This document shows positions 1 to 8,234 of a stretch of DNA of 19,993 nt, in pieces (within the stretch, counting starts at the first letter, position 1; each line of letters begins with the position of its first letter). The notes below the pieces were generated by a model that was not told the origin of the DNA, made no database searches, and saw only the letters and a list, made by a program, of their open reading frames with translations. The position numbers were made by a program, and so were the translations under genes. Origin of the DNA: JAFIHK01 sp041441455 (GTDB taxonomy: Bacteria > Bacteroidota > Bacteroidia > Bacteroidales > UBA932); assembly GCA_041441455.1 (NCBI GenBank), contig JASDTB010000052.1, positions 1-19,993 on the forward strand, read 5' to 3'.

Positions 1-1384
1 CTTTATAATAGTGCGGATTTATAATCCTCTTTTCTGTTGGATTGAGACTTGCCAAATTTTGCTCATAAAAGCCCCTTGATCTCTTTATATCGTATGGTCT
101 CTCAATCAATTTTCCATCAATAATCTGAGGCTGCTGAAGTGCCCTGTAGATATAAGACCCTGCTTTGAATGTGGTTGTCTTTGTATTATCGAACTCGTCT
201 CTAATTATTATATCTTCGTGGTTTTCAATTTTATTTGCGAATGTATCTCCTCTCAAACAAGTTACATCTGCTTTGAAACTATTGTTTTGAATAATTCTGT
301 ATGTAATTTGAAAACCAGGATTAATCAACTTGCTTTTGTCTTCTGATCTTTTGAGTACGGGATTCCCATCAAAAACTACCATTTTGTAAACATTTCCAAA
401 GCAAGGGTTATGTTTGCTCGTAGCAATGGCATCACCTACTCCGTAAGCATCAATTGCAGCATTCTGTCTCTCGAGATCAGAGATTATATATTCGTCCAAC
501 GAGTTTGTAGCAAAAATTTTGCATGAAGTGAGACCTGCGTTGTCGAGCTCTTCTCGGCATTTTGATGATAAATAAGCAAGGTCGCCACTATCGAGCCTGA
601 TGCCAAAAGGGGCAGGGTAGTTGTTATCAACACCACAATCTCTGAATGATTTGATTGCATTTTTGATACCACATTTAAGTGTATCGTAAGTGTCGACCAA
701 TAAGATCAATGGTTCGCCAAAATGGCTTTGGATATATGTGTCGAATGCCTTTTTTTCACCTGCAACAGTACAACCAAAAGCAGTAATAAAACTATGAGCC
801 ATAGTACCGGATGGTTGAATTCCGAAAATATCACTTGTGAGAATATTTGAGCTATTGAGACATCCTCCAATATATGCTGCTTTACCACCATAGACAGCAG
901 CCCACGGTCCATGAGCTCTTCTCGATCCAAATTCGCTGACAGGCTTTGAAGTCGCCCTGGTAACTCTTGAGGCTTTTGTTGCAATAGCCATCTGATGGTT
1001 CATTATGCAGAGCAGAGGTGTTTCTAAAACTTGAGCTTGTGCCAAAGGTGCCTCAACTATGATAACTGGCTCCGATGGAAATGCAATCTCACCCTCCTCC
1101 ATTGCATAGACATTTCCAGTAAATTTCATCGTAGCTGCAAATTTTCGAAAATCAGCATACATCTCACCTGGGAGAAACTTTTCGAAGAAAGACTCAGGCA
1201 TATTTCCAAGTCCCAGTATCATCTCTATTGCCTCTCTTGTTCCAGAGACCACAGCCCAGTTATTTTTATCTGGAGCAGATCTGTAGAAAAGATTGAAAAC
1301 AGACAACTTCTCGTGCATGTCATTATCGAAAAATGTCTTGCACATTGTGTACTGGTATTTGTCGGAACAGTATGAGATATTCAT
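1..1384 (-). CDS. pncB: Nicotinate phosphoribosyltransferase (C-terminus cut by window edge)
   Basis: Makes nicotinate mononucleotide from nicotinate and PRPP with ATP use, the entry step of NAD salvage in the cytoplasm. The frame opens with ATG at 1382-1384 and stays open for 461 codons to the window edge without a stop, so the gene is partial. Bacterial relatives are about 480-500 residues, so only a short C-terminal piece should be missing. Visible family motifs: an N-terminus MNISYCSDKYQYTMCKTFF, the phosphoribosyl-binding stretch EFGSRRAHGP at residues 151-160, GTMAHSFI soon after, LVDTYDTLKCGIKNAI, and RLDSGDLAYLS with the DSGD at 265-268. It is divergent from the histidine kinase at 1563, with 178 bp between the starts. 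A TACCTTTG box lies about 20 bp upstream of the start. Identification is by motif recognition and is firm. Confidence 0.93.
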   Translation of the reverse strand, partial: MNISYCSDKYQYTMCKTFFDNDMHEKLSVFNLFYRSAPDKNNWAVVSGTREAIEMILGLGNMPESFFEKFLPGEMYADFRKFAATMKFTGNVYAMEEGEIAFPSEPVIIVEAPLAQAQVLETPLLCIMNHQMAIATKASRVTRATSKPVSEFGSRRAHGPWAAVYGGKAAYIGGCLNSSNILTSDIFGIQPSGTMAHSFITAFGCTVAGEKKAFDTYIQSHFGEPLILLVDTYDTLKCGIKNAIKSFRDCGVDNNYPAPFGIRLDSGDLAYLSSKCREELDNAGLTSCKIFATNSLDEYIISDLERQNAAIDAYGVGDAIATSKHNPCFGNVYKMVVFDGNPVLKRSEDKSKLINPGFQITYRIIQNNSFKADVTCLRGDTFANKIENHEDIIIRDEFDNTKTTTFKAGSYIYRALQQPQIIDGKLIERPYDIKRSRGFYEQNLASLNPTEKRIINPHYYK

Positions 1385-1406
1385 TGCTCTGATTTTTTAC
1401 GGATAA

Positions 1407-1414
1407 CAAAGGTA
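1407..1414 (-). promoter_or_regulatory. Putative -7 box (TACCTTTG) for pncB
   Basis: On the minus strand TACCTTTG matches the Bacteroidota -7 consensus TAnnTTTG and ends about 22 bp before the pncB ATG. No convincing -33 TTTG is seen 19-21 bp further upstream. A 12-bp perfect palindrome (CAAACTAGTTTG, 1424-1435) lies just upstream of the box. Confidence 0.4.
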
Positions 1415-1530
1415 TATAAAATTCAAACTAGTTTGGTTTATTAAACTATAAGTCGTCGATAAAAGTTAGTAATTCATCGAATATAACGGAGACAGACAAT
1501 CAACGATAGTAATAAAAAATATTAATTTAT

Positions 1531-1538
1531 TATATTTG
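1531..1538 (+). promoter_or_regulatory. Putative -7 box (TATATTTG) for the histidine kinase operon
   Basis: TATATTTG is a full match to the Bacteroidota -7 consensus TAnnTTTG. It ends 24 bp before the kinase ATG, giving a short leader. The expected -33 position is A-rich and has no TTTG, so the call rests on the -7 box and its position. Confidence 0.5.
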
Positions 1539-1562
1539 TTGAGATAGAAAACTCATCTGAAT

Positions 1563-2588
1563 ATGATTAACTTAAATAAATTACTACGATTTGAATATCG
1601 GTTGTTTAACCATATCATTTTCTGGGTAGTAATATTTAACTTCTTAACATTCTTCCCCTTCATATACACACCCTACGATCGCTGGACAATTGTAATCAGT
1701 AATTTGATGTCATTCCCATTTATGATGGCTGCCGTATATTTTACGATGTATTACGTTATTCCTTATTTTTTCAAAACCAGCAGAATCTTAGTCTTTATCT
1801 TCTTGATTATACTTGTGTTGGGATTCATTTTTGGAATAAATCTTATTGTAGATTACCTCACTTGGCAAGGATTTCGGTTTACATTCGATAAAGTTTCGAT
1901 GTCGTTGTGGAGTACTACTGTCTTATTTACATTTGTACTTGCTACAGCGTTAACTATCAAAATGTTAAAGAGTTATCATCAACTTCAATTAGAGAAGATA
2001 AACGTTGAAAAACTAAACCTTCAAAATGAGTTGACACTTCTCAAGAGTCAGATTACTCCTCACTTCATTTTTAATACGTTAAATAACATCGACGAGCTAA
2101 TGTATCAAGAGAGGGAAAAAGCGTCGAAGAGTATATATCAGCTTTCCAATATATTGAGAACGATGCTAGGGGAGATGTCAAATGACAGGGTCTCTCTTGA
2201 GACAGAGTTGAATTTCCTGAAAAACTACGTAGAGCTTGCACAATTAAGCTACCCTAGTCCCGATTTTATCTCTTATGCTTTCCGTGGAAAGTACAATGAT
2301 AAAGTGATCGCTCCAATGATGATTCTCCCTTTGCTAGAAAATGCGATTAAATTTGCTGATAGAAATGGAGAATATCCAATTATTAAAGGAGATATCTTAG
2401 TAGAAAAAAACTATATAAACCTAGTTTTAGAGAATAAGACAAAAGTAAAAGCGGGTGAATCAGAGTCTACTGGAATTGGATTGAAGAATCTTAAAAAACG
2501 TTTGGAACATATTTATCCTCACAAACATAGCTTATGTTTCGATAATAGAAACGGAGTCTTTAAAGTTGAACTATATATTGAATTATGA
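1563..2588 (+). CDS. LytS/YehU-type sensor histidine kinase
   Basis: Membrane sensor kinase expected to autophosphorylate and pass phosphate to the LytTR regulator encoded next. The 341 residues begin with four hydrophobic segments at about 15-35, 45-65, 75-98 and 117-133, with no sizeable extracellular sensor domain. A helical linker (about 135-165) leads to the His_kinase-type phosphoacceptor box LKSQITPHFIFNTLNNI, with the likely phospho-His at H167. The ATP-binding part has the N box MMILPLLENAIKF (N260) and a GIGLKNLKKRL G box at 304-314, as usual for this compact family. Its stop overlaps the next start as ATGA, so the two genes are translationally coupled. The signal is unknown. In Bacteroidota such pairs are numerous and their targets cannot be told from the sequence. 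Confidence 0.9.
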   Translation: MINLNKLLRFEYRLFNHIIFWVVIFNFLTFFPFIYTPYDRWTIVISNLMSFPFMMAAVYFTMYYVIPYFFKTSRILVFIFLIILVLGFIFGINLIVDYLTWQGFRFTFDKVSMSLWSTTVLFTFVLATALTIKMLKSYHQLQLEKINVEKLNLQNELTLLKSQITPHFIFNTLNNIDELMYQEREKASKSIYQLSNILRTMLGEMSNDRVSLETELNFLKNYVELAQLSYPSPDFISYAFRGKYNDKVIAPMMILPLLENAIKFADRNGEYPIIKGDILVEKNYINLVLENKTKVKAGESESTGIGLKNLKKRLEHIYPHKHSLCFDNRNGVFKVELYIEL

Positions 2589-3343
2589 AAATAAACTGTA
2601 TCGCCGTTGACGATGAAAATCTGGCTCTTAGCAAAATCACCAGATTTGCAGAAAAGGTTGAGTATTTAAACCTTATCAAGTGTTTTGACAATGCTATCGA
2701 TGCACTTTTGTTTATTAAACAAAATTCTGTTGACTTAATCTTTTTAGATATTAAGATGGCTGATTTTACAGGTATTCAATTAGTTGAGTCGCTTAAAAAT
2801 CCGCCATTGATTATATTTACAACAGCATACGATCAATATGCAATTAAAGGGTTTGAGTTGAATGTTACCGACTATTTGCTTAAACCGATTGAATTTGATC
2901 GATTCCTTAAGGCGTGTGAGAAGGCTTATGCTCAAATGCAGACCCAATTAAAGTTAAAAGAGAGATCAGAGGATAACTCATCTACATCTTCGTTAACTAC
3001 ATCTGAACCTAAATCTGCTAAAAAAGAGAATGAATCTATCTTTATTAAATCTGGTGGAACTTTCGTGAAGATATTTATCAACGATATTTTATACATTGAA
3101 GGTATGAAAGACTACTTGTCAATTTATACAACAAATGATAGAGTTCTTTGTCTTCAAAACTTCTCATCAATGTTACAAATGTTGCCCGAAGACAAATTTA
3201 TCAGGCTCCATAAGTCGTTTATCGTTGCAATTGATAAGATAACTAAGATTCATAACAATGAAGTTGAGATAAATAAAAAGGTAATCCCTGTTGGAATTAC
3301 CTATAGAAAACACTTCGAAGAGGTTATGAAAAAACTGATCTAA
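2585..3343 (+). CDS. LytTR-family response regulator
   Basis: DNA-binding response regulator, partner of the overlapping upstream kinase. The 252 residues hold a receiver domain (about 2-120) with the acidic pair D9/D10, phosphoacceptor D55 in LIFLDIKMAD, T79/T80 and the conserved K100 in YLLKPIEF. A Ser/Lys-rich linker (about 125-150) follows, then a LytTR DNA-binding domain from about 151 to the end, with IFIKSGG, INDILYIEGMKDYLSIYT and FIRLHKSFIV as recognisable segments. The start is the ATG inside the kinase stop (ATGA). Its stop is 4 bp from the stop of the antiporter gene on the other strand, so the two units converge with essentially no spacer. No target promoter can be assigned. Confidence 0.92.
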   Translation: MKINCIAVDDENLALSKITRFAEKVEYLNLIKCFDNAIDALLFIKQNSVDLIFLDIKMADFTGIQLVESLKNPPLIIFTTAYDQYAIKGFELNVTDYLLKPIEFDRFLKACEKAYAQMQTQLKLKERSEDNSSTSSLTTSEPKSAKKENESIFIKSGGTFVKIFINDILYIEGMKDYLSIYTTNDRVLCLQNFSSMLQMLPEDKFIRLHKSFIVAIDKITKIHNNEVEINKKVIPVGITYRKHFEEVMKKLI

Positions 3344-3347
3344 AGAA

Positions 3348-4766
3348 TTATAGTAGAGCAGTAAGTATATATACTGCTGCCCCTGCTAGATAGCCTGCTG
3401 CTGCCAGTAGGCTTATATTTTTTAGATACCAAGTGAAGCTCATCTTCTCAATACCCATAACGACTACTCCAGAAACAGATCCAATAATCAACATGCTTCC
3501 TCCAACTCCTGAGCAGTATGCTAAGAATAGCCAAAAATCACCATCTTGAACAAAGTGCTGCATGAAGGCAGGATCAGCAATTGTGGCAAGATTTGCGGGA
3601 TCTACAAGAGGATACATACCCATCGCTACAGCCACAAGAGGGACATTGTCTACTACCGAAGACAACGCACCAATCACTACATTAATTATATAGACATTAT
3701 GAATTTTGTCATTTAAGAACTGACCCATCGTGTTAAGTACTCCAGTCGCTTGTAAAGCTCCAACAGACATAAGGATACCAAGGAAAAACAGAATAGTAGG
3801 AGTGTCAATTCTTCTAATAACACGCGTAACTCTATGTTTCATATCCTCATTAACCTCTCTTTTTCTTCTATAGAGAAGCTCTGTATATACCCAAAGAATG
3901 CCCAAGCCAATAAGAACTCCAACAAATGGAGGAAGATGCGTTACTTGTTTGAATACAGGTACATATAAGAGACATCCAACTCCAAGAATCAGAAGGAAAA
4001 GTCTTTCACTATCGGATAGAATTTCAGAGATTGAGTGTCCTTTATTTTCAAGTTTGCTTGAATGAGTAATTTCTCCCTTAAGCATTCTAGACGCAAAAAA
4101 GAGTGGAACTAATGTTGAGACAATACTTGGTAAGACAAGTTTTGTAATCAAAGGAAGTGCAGTCACCTTGCCTTTCACCCACAACATAATTGTTGTAACG
4201 TCACCAATTGGAGACCAAGCACCACCGCTGTTTGCAGCTATGATAATCATACTTGCAAATATCCAGCGCTCTTTGTAGTTACTAATGATTCTTCTAAGCA
4301 ACATCACCATAACGATCGATGTCGTCATATTATCTAATGCTGCAGACATAAAGAAAGTTATTCCAGAAATAACCCAGAGTAATTTCTTCTTATCTTTACT
4401 AGTAATCTTGCTTGTGATAATGTGGAATCCACCATGCACATCAATAATTTCAACAATAGTCATTGCGCCTATCAAGAAGAATAGAGTCTCTGAGATCTCT
4501 CCAAGAGATTCAACAATTTGCACATCCACTATGAATTTTCTACATTGCTCTAGAAGAGGCAACGAGGAAATATTTCCAGTATGATTGACAAAATCTTGAA
4601 AGTGAACAGGGTTAATGACAGGAGCGGACAAGGGGGCGAAAAGGATATAAATTATCCATAAAAAGCCTGCGGTTAGAAGGGCTACGGCAGCCTTATCGAT
4701 CTGAAGCTTGTGTTCCGTGGCTATCATTATGTAGCCAATAATGAACACGATAATCATTATATTCAA
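3348..4766 (-). CDS. nhaD: Na+/H+ antiporter, NhaD type
   Basis: Inner-membrane antiporter of the ion-transporter superfamily, expected to expel Na+ (or Li+) in exchange for protons and so serve pH and sodium homeostasis. The 472 residues are strongly hydrophobic along the whole length with about a dozen membrane segments. NhaD-like segments include a half-helix around SAALDNMTTSIVMVMLLRRI, the following IIAANSGGAWSPIGDVTTIM, and the second-repeat counterparts ALSSVVDNVPLVAVAMGMYP and YCSGVGGSMLIIGSVSGVV. Each repeat carries the DN acid pair typical of the family. The length is normal. It is a single-gene unit with a good promoter upstream (4793-4823). Specificity for Na+ is inferred from the family. 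Confidence 0.9.
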   Translation of the reverse strand: MNIMIIVFIIGYIMIATEHKLQIDKAAVALLTAGFLWIIYILFAPLSAPVINPVHFQDFVNHTGNISSLPLLEQCRKFIVDVQIVESLGEISETLFFLIGAMTIVEIIDVHGGFHIITSKITSKDKKKLLWVISGITFFMSAALDNMTTSIVMVMLLRRIISNYKERWIFASMIIIAANSGGAWSPIGDVTTIMLWVKGKVTALPLITKLVLPSIVSTLVPLFFASRMLKGEITHSSKLENKGHSISEILSDSERLFLLILGVGCLLYVPVFKQVTHLPPFVGVLIGLGILWVYTELLYRRKREVNEDMKHRVTRVIRRIDTPTILFFLGILMSVGALQATGVLNTMGQFLNDKIHNVYIINVVIGALSSVVDNVPLVAVAMGMYPLVDPANLATIADPAFMQHFVQDGDFWLFLAYCSGVGGSMLIIGSVSGVVVMGIEKMSFTWYLKNISLLAAAGYLAGAAVYILTALL

Positions 4767-4792
4767 GGTCGGTATAACTGTTTAGTTCGGTA

Positions 4793-4823
4793 CAAAGATA
4801 TTTAAATTTCAGTTACCGACAAT
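4793..4823 (-). promoter_or_regulatory. Bacteroidota-type promoter for nhaD (TTG-N19-TATCTTTG)
   Basis: On the minus strand an ATTG (4820-4823) is followed after 19 bp by TATCTTTG (4793-4800), matching the -33 TTG / -7 TAnnTTTG consensus and spacing. The -7 box ends 26 bp before the nhaD ATG. Confidence 0.65.
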
Positions 4824-4826
4824 TAG

Positions 4827-4850
4827 AATTGTAAGAAAAAAATTACAATT
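4827..4850. repeat. AT-rich inverted repeat at the end of the esterase gene
   Basis: AATTGTAA at 4827-4834 and TTACAATT at 4843-4850 form a perfect 8-bp inverted repeat with an 8-nt A/T loop. It abuts the esterase stop codon and lies just upstream of the nhaD -33 box. There is no T-run after the stem on either strand, so it is a weak terminator candidate. It could instead be an operator for nhaD. Confidence 0.3.
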
Positions 4851-5770
4851 TATAACAAAAATTCTAGAGGTATGTTAAGTCTTCTATTCCAGGCATTTTC
4901 GGAATGATCTTCGCCTAAAAACTCTCTAGTTTGCCAGAATTGTGGTTTGAATCCTCTTTGTCTAATAACTTGATCAATCTTTAATTGATACGGTTTATAA
5001 TAGGCATCTAAAGTTTTATCACCATAATCAATATAGATTTTATGCCTATTTGCTTTTGGTAGTTTGCTCTTTAAATATGATCTGAAAACAGATGTAACAT
5101 TATCAATAAGCTTCTCATCAATAAGTTCATACGAAACCATGATTGAGTGCATTGACAAACAGGCAGCTCCACCAAAAATAGTGGGATACTCGCAAAGGGC
5201 ATAAAGAGAGATTAGTCCTCCCATACTAGAGCCCATTATGAAAGTGTGTGATTGGTTTTTGTATGTAGAAAAGTGCGAATCAATATATGGCTTGAGTTCG
5301 TATACTAAAAACATTAAGTAATCGTCGGCTTTTGGTTCAGTTTTGAACTGCTTCGAGAGGATTAAATCTCTTTGAGGTTTATCCAGACTATCAATCACTC
5401 TTTGAGGAAAGTACTCAGCATATCTCAACTGTGGGATGTTCCATACTCCTACAATGATACAATCTTTAATCTTTTTTGATTCAATCAGACGACTGACAGT
5501 CTCGTCAACTCCCCACTCTTGCCGATTCCAAGTTTTGGTGCTGTCGAACAACATCTGTCCATCGTGCATATATACAACAGAGTACCTTTTGCGTGGATTG
5601 TAGTTTTCGGGTAGCCAGACATCAATATTTCGCGATTCAATAAATCTTGATTCGAAGTTGGAAAGTCTGATGATTTTGCCTTTTGATACAGTTGGAAGAT
5701 CTCTGTTTGCGGAAAAGGAGGTGCCAACGCAAATGATCATGAAAAGGATGAAGGGGATTATCTGTTTCAT
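4850..5770 (-). CDS. Exported putative esterase (alpha/beta hydrolase, Fes/IroE-like)
   Basis: Predicted periplasmic or secreted serine hydrolase of the putative-esterase (PF00756-type) alpha/beta-hydrolase family. The 306 residues start with a signal peptide (about 1-20, cleavage near SFSA). Landmarks are IDVWLPENY and SVVYMHDGQMLFD early on, the nucleophile elbow GSSMGG at 180-185 with Ser182, and a late His289 in GEDHSENAW that fits the catalytic His. The acid is probably an Asp around 249-252. The family includes siderophore esterases, feruloyl/acetyl-xylan esterases and S-formylglutathione hydrolases, and the substrate cannot be read from sequence. It follows the GH13 gene by 17 bp on the same strand, so both are probably co-transcribed. 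That suggests work on carbohydrate esters or a role beside glucan breakdown. Confidence 0.83.
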   Translation of the reverse strand: MKQIIPFILFMIICVGTSFSANRDLPTVSKGKIIRLSNFESRFIESRNIDVWLPENYNPRKRYSVVYMHDGQMLFDSTKTWNRQEWGVDETVSRLIESKKIKDCIIVGVWNIPQLRYAEYFPQRVIDSLDKPQRDLILSKQFKTEPKADDYLMFLVYELKPYIDSHFSTYKNQSHTFIMGSSMGGLISLYALCEYPTIFGGAACLSMHSIMVSYELIDEKLIDNVTSVFRSYLKSKLPKANRHKIYIDYGDKTLDAYYKPYQLKIDQVIRQRGFKPQFWQTREFLGEDHSENAWNRRLNIPLEFLL

Positions 5771-5787
5771 AATTATGTAATTTTCGG

Positions 5788-7584
5788 CTAGTTTGTCAGT
5801 TCAAGAATTGCCCCCTCTTTTGCTCCGATAGTAATCATATTCTCTTTAATGATAATATTGTCGAATAGAGGTATTTGTTTAAATTTTCCTTTGATTGGGA
5901 GTTGAATTACTTTATCACTATCACTATTGTTTATGACAACGACAATCTTTTGTTTAGCAAATGAGCGCATGAATGCATAAAGATTTTCACTGTCGTTAGT
6001 AATTAGTGTTTGAAAATCCCCAATGTTGAGTGATACATTATTTCTTCTGATTGAGATCGCTCTTTTATAAAAATCGAACAGATCTGAATTGATTGAAACA
6101 TCAGAGTCTTCATATTGAATATCTTCCCAAATCATTGGTTTTCTACAGTCAGGATCATTCGCACCCCACATTCCAACTTCGTCTCCATAATAGACCATCG
6201 GCGCACCTACATTAGTCATCTGGAATAGGATAAAGATCTTTTGCAGACGTATCTCCTCTTTACCAGGTTTAGATGTGTTGTAATTTTTATTTGAAGAGGC
6301 TTGGGATAGGTTGAAATATTCACCCCAATTGCGATATTTCCCAATTCCTCTGTTTAAAATATAAGATCCAAGCCTGTTTGAATCGTGACTCCCAAAAAGA
6401 TTTTGAACAACATAAGGTATGCCTCCTGGATATATTTCGCGTAATTCTCGAAGTTTCTGATCGAATTCAGTTGGTGAGATATTTTTTCCTTTAGGATCGA
6501 AAAAGAACTCAGCACATGCAAATGCAAAGTTGTAACTCATCTCTCCATCAAATTCATCTCCCGACAAATATGGTAGAACCTCTTGTGGCGGTTGAACTAT
6601 CTCTGCTGTCAAATATGCTTCGGGATTAATTGATTTGACATGATTGCGCCAATCTTTCCAAAATTTATGTCCTACACAAAAGGCAACATCAAGCCTCCAT
6701 CCATCGATTCCATTCTCAATCCCTTCTCCTTTAGGATTCATCCATCTCTGCGTTGCTGCAAAAATATAGTCTCTTGGACCTTTTACGATTCCGTTTGCAT
6801 CTTCCTTAAATTCGGGTAAAGATTTTACTCCAAACCACCCTTCGTAGTCAAACACTGTTCCCTTAACAGAGTCATTGAACGATTTTACAATAAACCAATC
6901 CTTATATGGCGATTTTTCTTGATTCTTAAGCAAGTCTTGAAATGCAAAACTATTTACACCCATATGGTTGAAAACGCCATCAAGTATAACTTTTATCTCA
7001 CGTTTATGGCACTCTTTGATCAATTTAAGCAATAATTCATCGGCCTTTGTCCAAACCCAAGTTGATGGATCTAGCGGGTTCTCACTCTCAATTAATCTTC
7101 TGTCTCCCTCTGGGTCGGGCCCGAAATTTGGATCGGCATGGTGATAACTTGCTCCATCGTATTTATGCAGAGATGGCGAGTCAAAAACGGGATTAAGGTA
7201 GATTGCATTAAAACCAAGTTGTTTTATGTAGTCCAGTTTATCAATGATTCCTTGAAAATCGCCACCATAACGCCTTCGAAGAATGTGTTTCCATAATTCT
7301 GGCTCTCCATTTTTTACTTCGTAAGGTTGTAATTTGTGCCAATCCGATCCCCAAGGATGAATTTGCCACTCTTTAGGCATCTCGGCTGGATCGGCTCCAA
7401 TAATGTCTTTCAACTTTGGATCGTTAGAAGGATCCCCATTTCTGAATCTTTCAGGAAAAATTTGGTACCAGACTGCAGACTTAGCCCATTGAGGGACTGT
7501 CTCTTTAACTGTTATCTGGTCTTGAGAATATAAACTTTGTGCTGCAACAATGAGTAGCGCAAATATCGGAAGACCTTTTTTCAT
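5788..7584 (-). CDS. Exported GH13 alpha-amylase family glycosidase (neopullulanase/cyclomaltodextrinase-like)
   Basis: Retaining alpha-glucan hydrolase expected to cut alpha-1,4 (possibly also alpha-1,6) bonds in starch or glycogen fragments outside the cytoplasm. The signal peptide covers about residues 1-20 (cleavage before Q21). The catalytic barrel shows region I DGVFNH (202-207), region II GWRLDVA (295-301) with nucleophile D299, region III TAEIV with acid/base E328, and region IV SHDS with H400 and D401. All three catalytic acids are present. GAPMVYYGDEVGMWG (460-474) is a typical late barrel motif, and a C-terminal beta domain follows from about 520. Length 598 is close to SusA-type enzymes. 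It is first in a two-gene unit with the esterase. No CBM, SusC or SusD lies beside it. Exact specificity is uncertain. Confidence 0.9.
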   Translation of the reverse strand: MKKGLPIFALLIVAAQSLYSQDQITVKETVPQWAKSAVWYQIFPERFRNGDPSNDPKLKDIIGADPAEMPKEWQIHPWGSDWHKLQPYEVKNGEPELWKHILRRRYGGDFQGIIDKLDYIKQLGFNAIYLNPVFDSPSLHKYDGASYHHADPNFGPDPEGDRRLIESENPLDPSTWVWTKADELLLKLIKECHKREIKVILDGVFNHMGVNSFAFQDLLKNQEKSPYKDWFIVKSFNDSVKGTVFDYEGWFGVKSLPEFKEDANGIVKGPRDYIFAATQRWMNPKGEGIENGIDGWRLDVAFCVGHKFWKDWRNHVKSINPEAYLTAEIVQPPQEVLPYLSGDEFDGEMSYNFAFACAEFFFDPKGKNISPTEFDQKLRELREIYPGGIPYVVQNLFGSHDSNRLGSYILNRGIGKYRNWGEYFNLSQASSNKNYNTSKPGKEEIRLQKIFILFQMTNVGAPMVYYGDEVGMWGANDPDCRKPMIWEDIQYEDSDVSINSDLFDFYKRAISIRRNNVSLNIGDFQTLITNDSENLYAFMRSFAKQKIVVVINNSDSDKVIQLPIKGKFKQIPLFDNIIIKENMITIGAKEGAILELTN

Positions 7585-7638
7585 GACTTATTTGAGTTAT
7601 TCGATGGGTAAAGATAAGGGAAATCTGTGTGAAAACCC

Positions 7639-7646
7639 TATATTTG
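7639..7646 (+). promoter_or_regulatory. Putative -7 box (TATATTTG) for the sigma factor gene
   Basis: TATATTTG matches TAnnTTTG and lies 26 bp upstream of the chosen ATG at 7673. It sits inside a longer in-frame open stretch that starts at 7550, which argues that the longer reading is not the real gene. No clear -33 box is seen. Confidence 0.45.
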
Positions 7647-7672
7647 TATGGCAAATCTTCTTTATTAGAGTG

Positions 7673-8203
7673 ATGATAATTGATAAAATTAAAGCTGGAT
7701 GCAAGGATTCTTTCAGAGAACTTTTTTCTGACTATTATCCCATTTTGTGCTGTTTCGCAGAAAATTTTCTCAATGATCGTGATTTGAGTAAAGATGTGGC
7801 TCAAGAGGCTTTGTTAAAATATTGGGAGCAGAAGGAGAACTTCTCGAACATAAATCAAGTAAAATCTTTTTTATATACAGTCACAAAGAATATGTCTTTG
7901 AATATTCTAAAAAGGGCTGGCAAGATATCCGACTTAGAGTATAATTGCGATATATCTTCTGATTTCGATCTGCAAAGATCTGTAATCGAGCATGAGACTC
8001 TTTTGATGGTTAGAAAGGCTGTCTCATCGCTTCCCGACAGGATGAGAGAGATCGTTGAACTCACCATGTCGGGTGCGCAGAATTCTGATATTGCAGAGAG
8101 ACTTGGAATTGCAGAAGGAACAGTCCACTCCCTTAAAAAGAGAGCGTACAAAAAATTGAAGAGTGTTTTAGGAAGTCATTTCTGTTATTTATTGATGATA
8201 TAA
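7673..8203 (+). CDS. ECF-type RNA polymerase sigma factor
   Basis: Directs RNA polymerase to a specific promoter set. From ATG 7673 it encodes 176 residues beginning MIIDKIKAGCKDSFRELF. Sigma region 2 spans about 10-75, with DLSKDVAQEALLKYWE as the region 2.2 core. Sigma region 4 spans about 115-165, with LPDRMREIVELTMSG and the helix-turn-helix NSDIAERLGIAEGTVHSLKKRAYKKLK. A longer in-frame start at 7550 would overlap the GH13 start and put a -7 box inside the gene, and its first 41 residues do not look like a sigma factor, so the later ATG is preferred. Bacteroidota ECF genes are often followed by a FecR-type anti-sigma gene. Here the next gene is convergent and unrelated. It is divergent from the GH13 unit with 88 bp between starts, so it may act there, but this is inference. 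Confidence 0.87.
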   Translation: MIIDKIKAGCKDSFRELFSDYYPILCCFAENFLNDRDLSKDVAQEALLKYWEQKENFSNINQVKSFLYTVTKNMSLNILKRAGKISDLEYNCDISSDFDLQRSVIEHETLLMVRKAVSSLPDRMREIVELTMSGAQNSDIAERLGIAEGTVHSLKKRAYKKLKSVLGSHFCYLLMI

Positions 8204-8234
8204 TATATTGACAATAAGAGATTTGGTCTGTTTT

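Noticed and set aside
1031..1375. Plus-strand reading frame of 114 codons at the left end
   Set aside because: Lies entirely opposite the nicotinate phosphoribosyltransferase gene, whose motifs run through this stretch. It is a shadow frame.
3357..3378. Inverted repeat AGCAGTA/TACTGCT at the nhaD 3' end as a terminator between the converging genes
   Set aside because: It lies within nhaD coding sequence and has no T-run on either side.
7550..7672. Longer start for the sigma factor gene
   Set aside because: The extra 41 codons overlap the GH13 start, contain a likely -7 promoter box, and do not resemble the N-terminus of a sigma factor.
7505..7804. Minus-strand frame of 99 codons across the GH13-sigma intergenic region
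   Set aside because: Overlaps the start of the GH13 gene and the 5' half of the sigma gene out of frame, and has no recognisable sequence.
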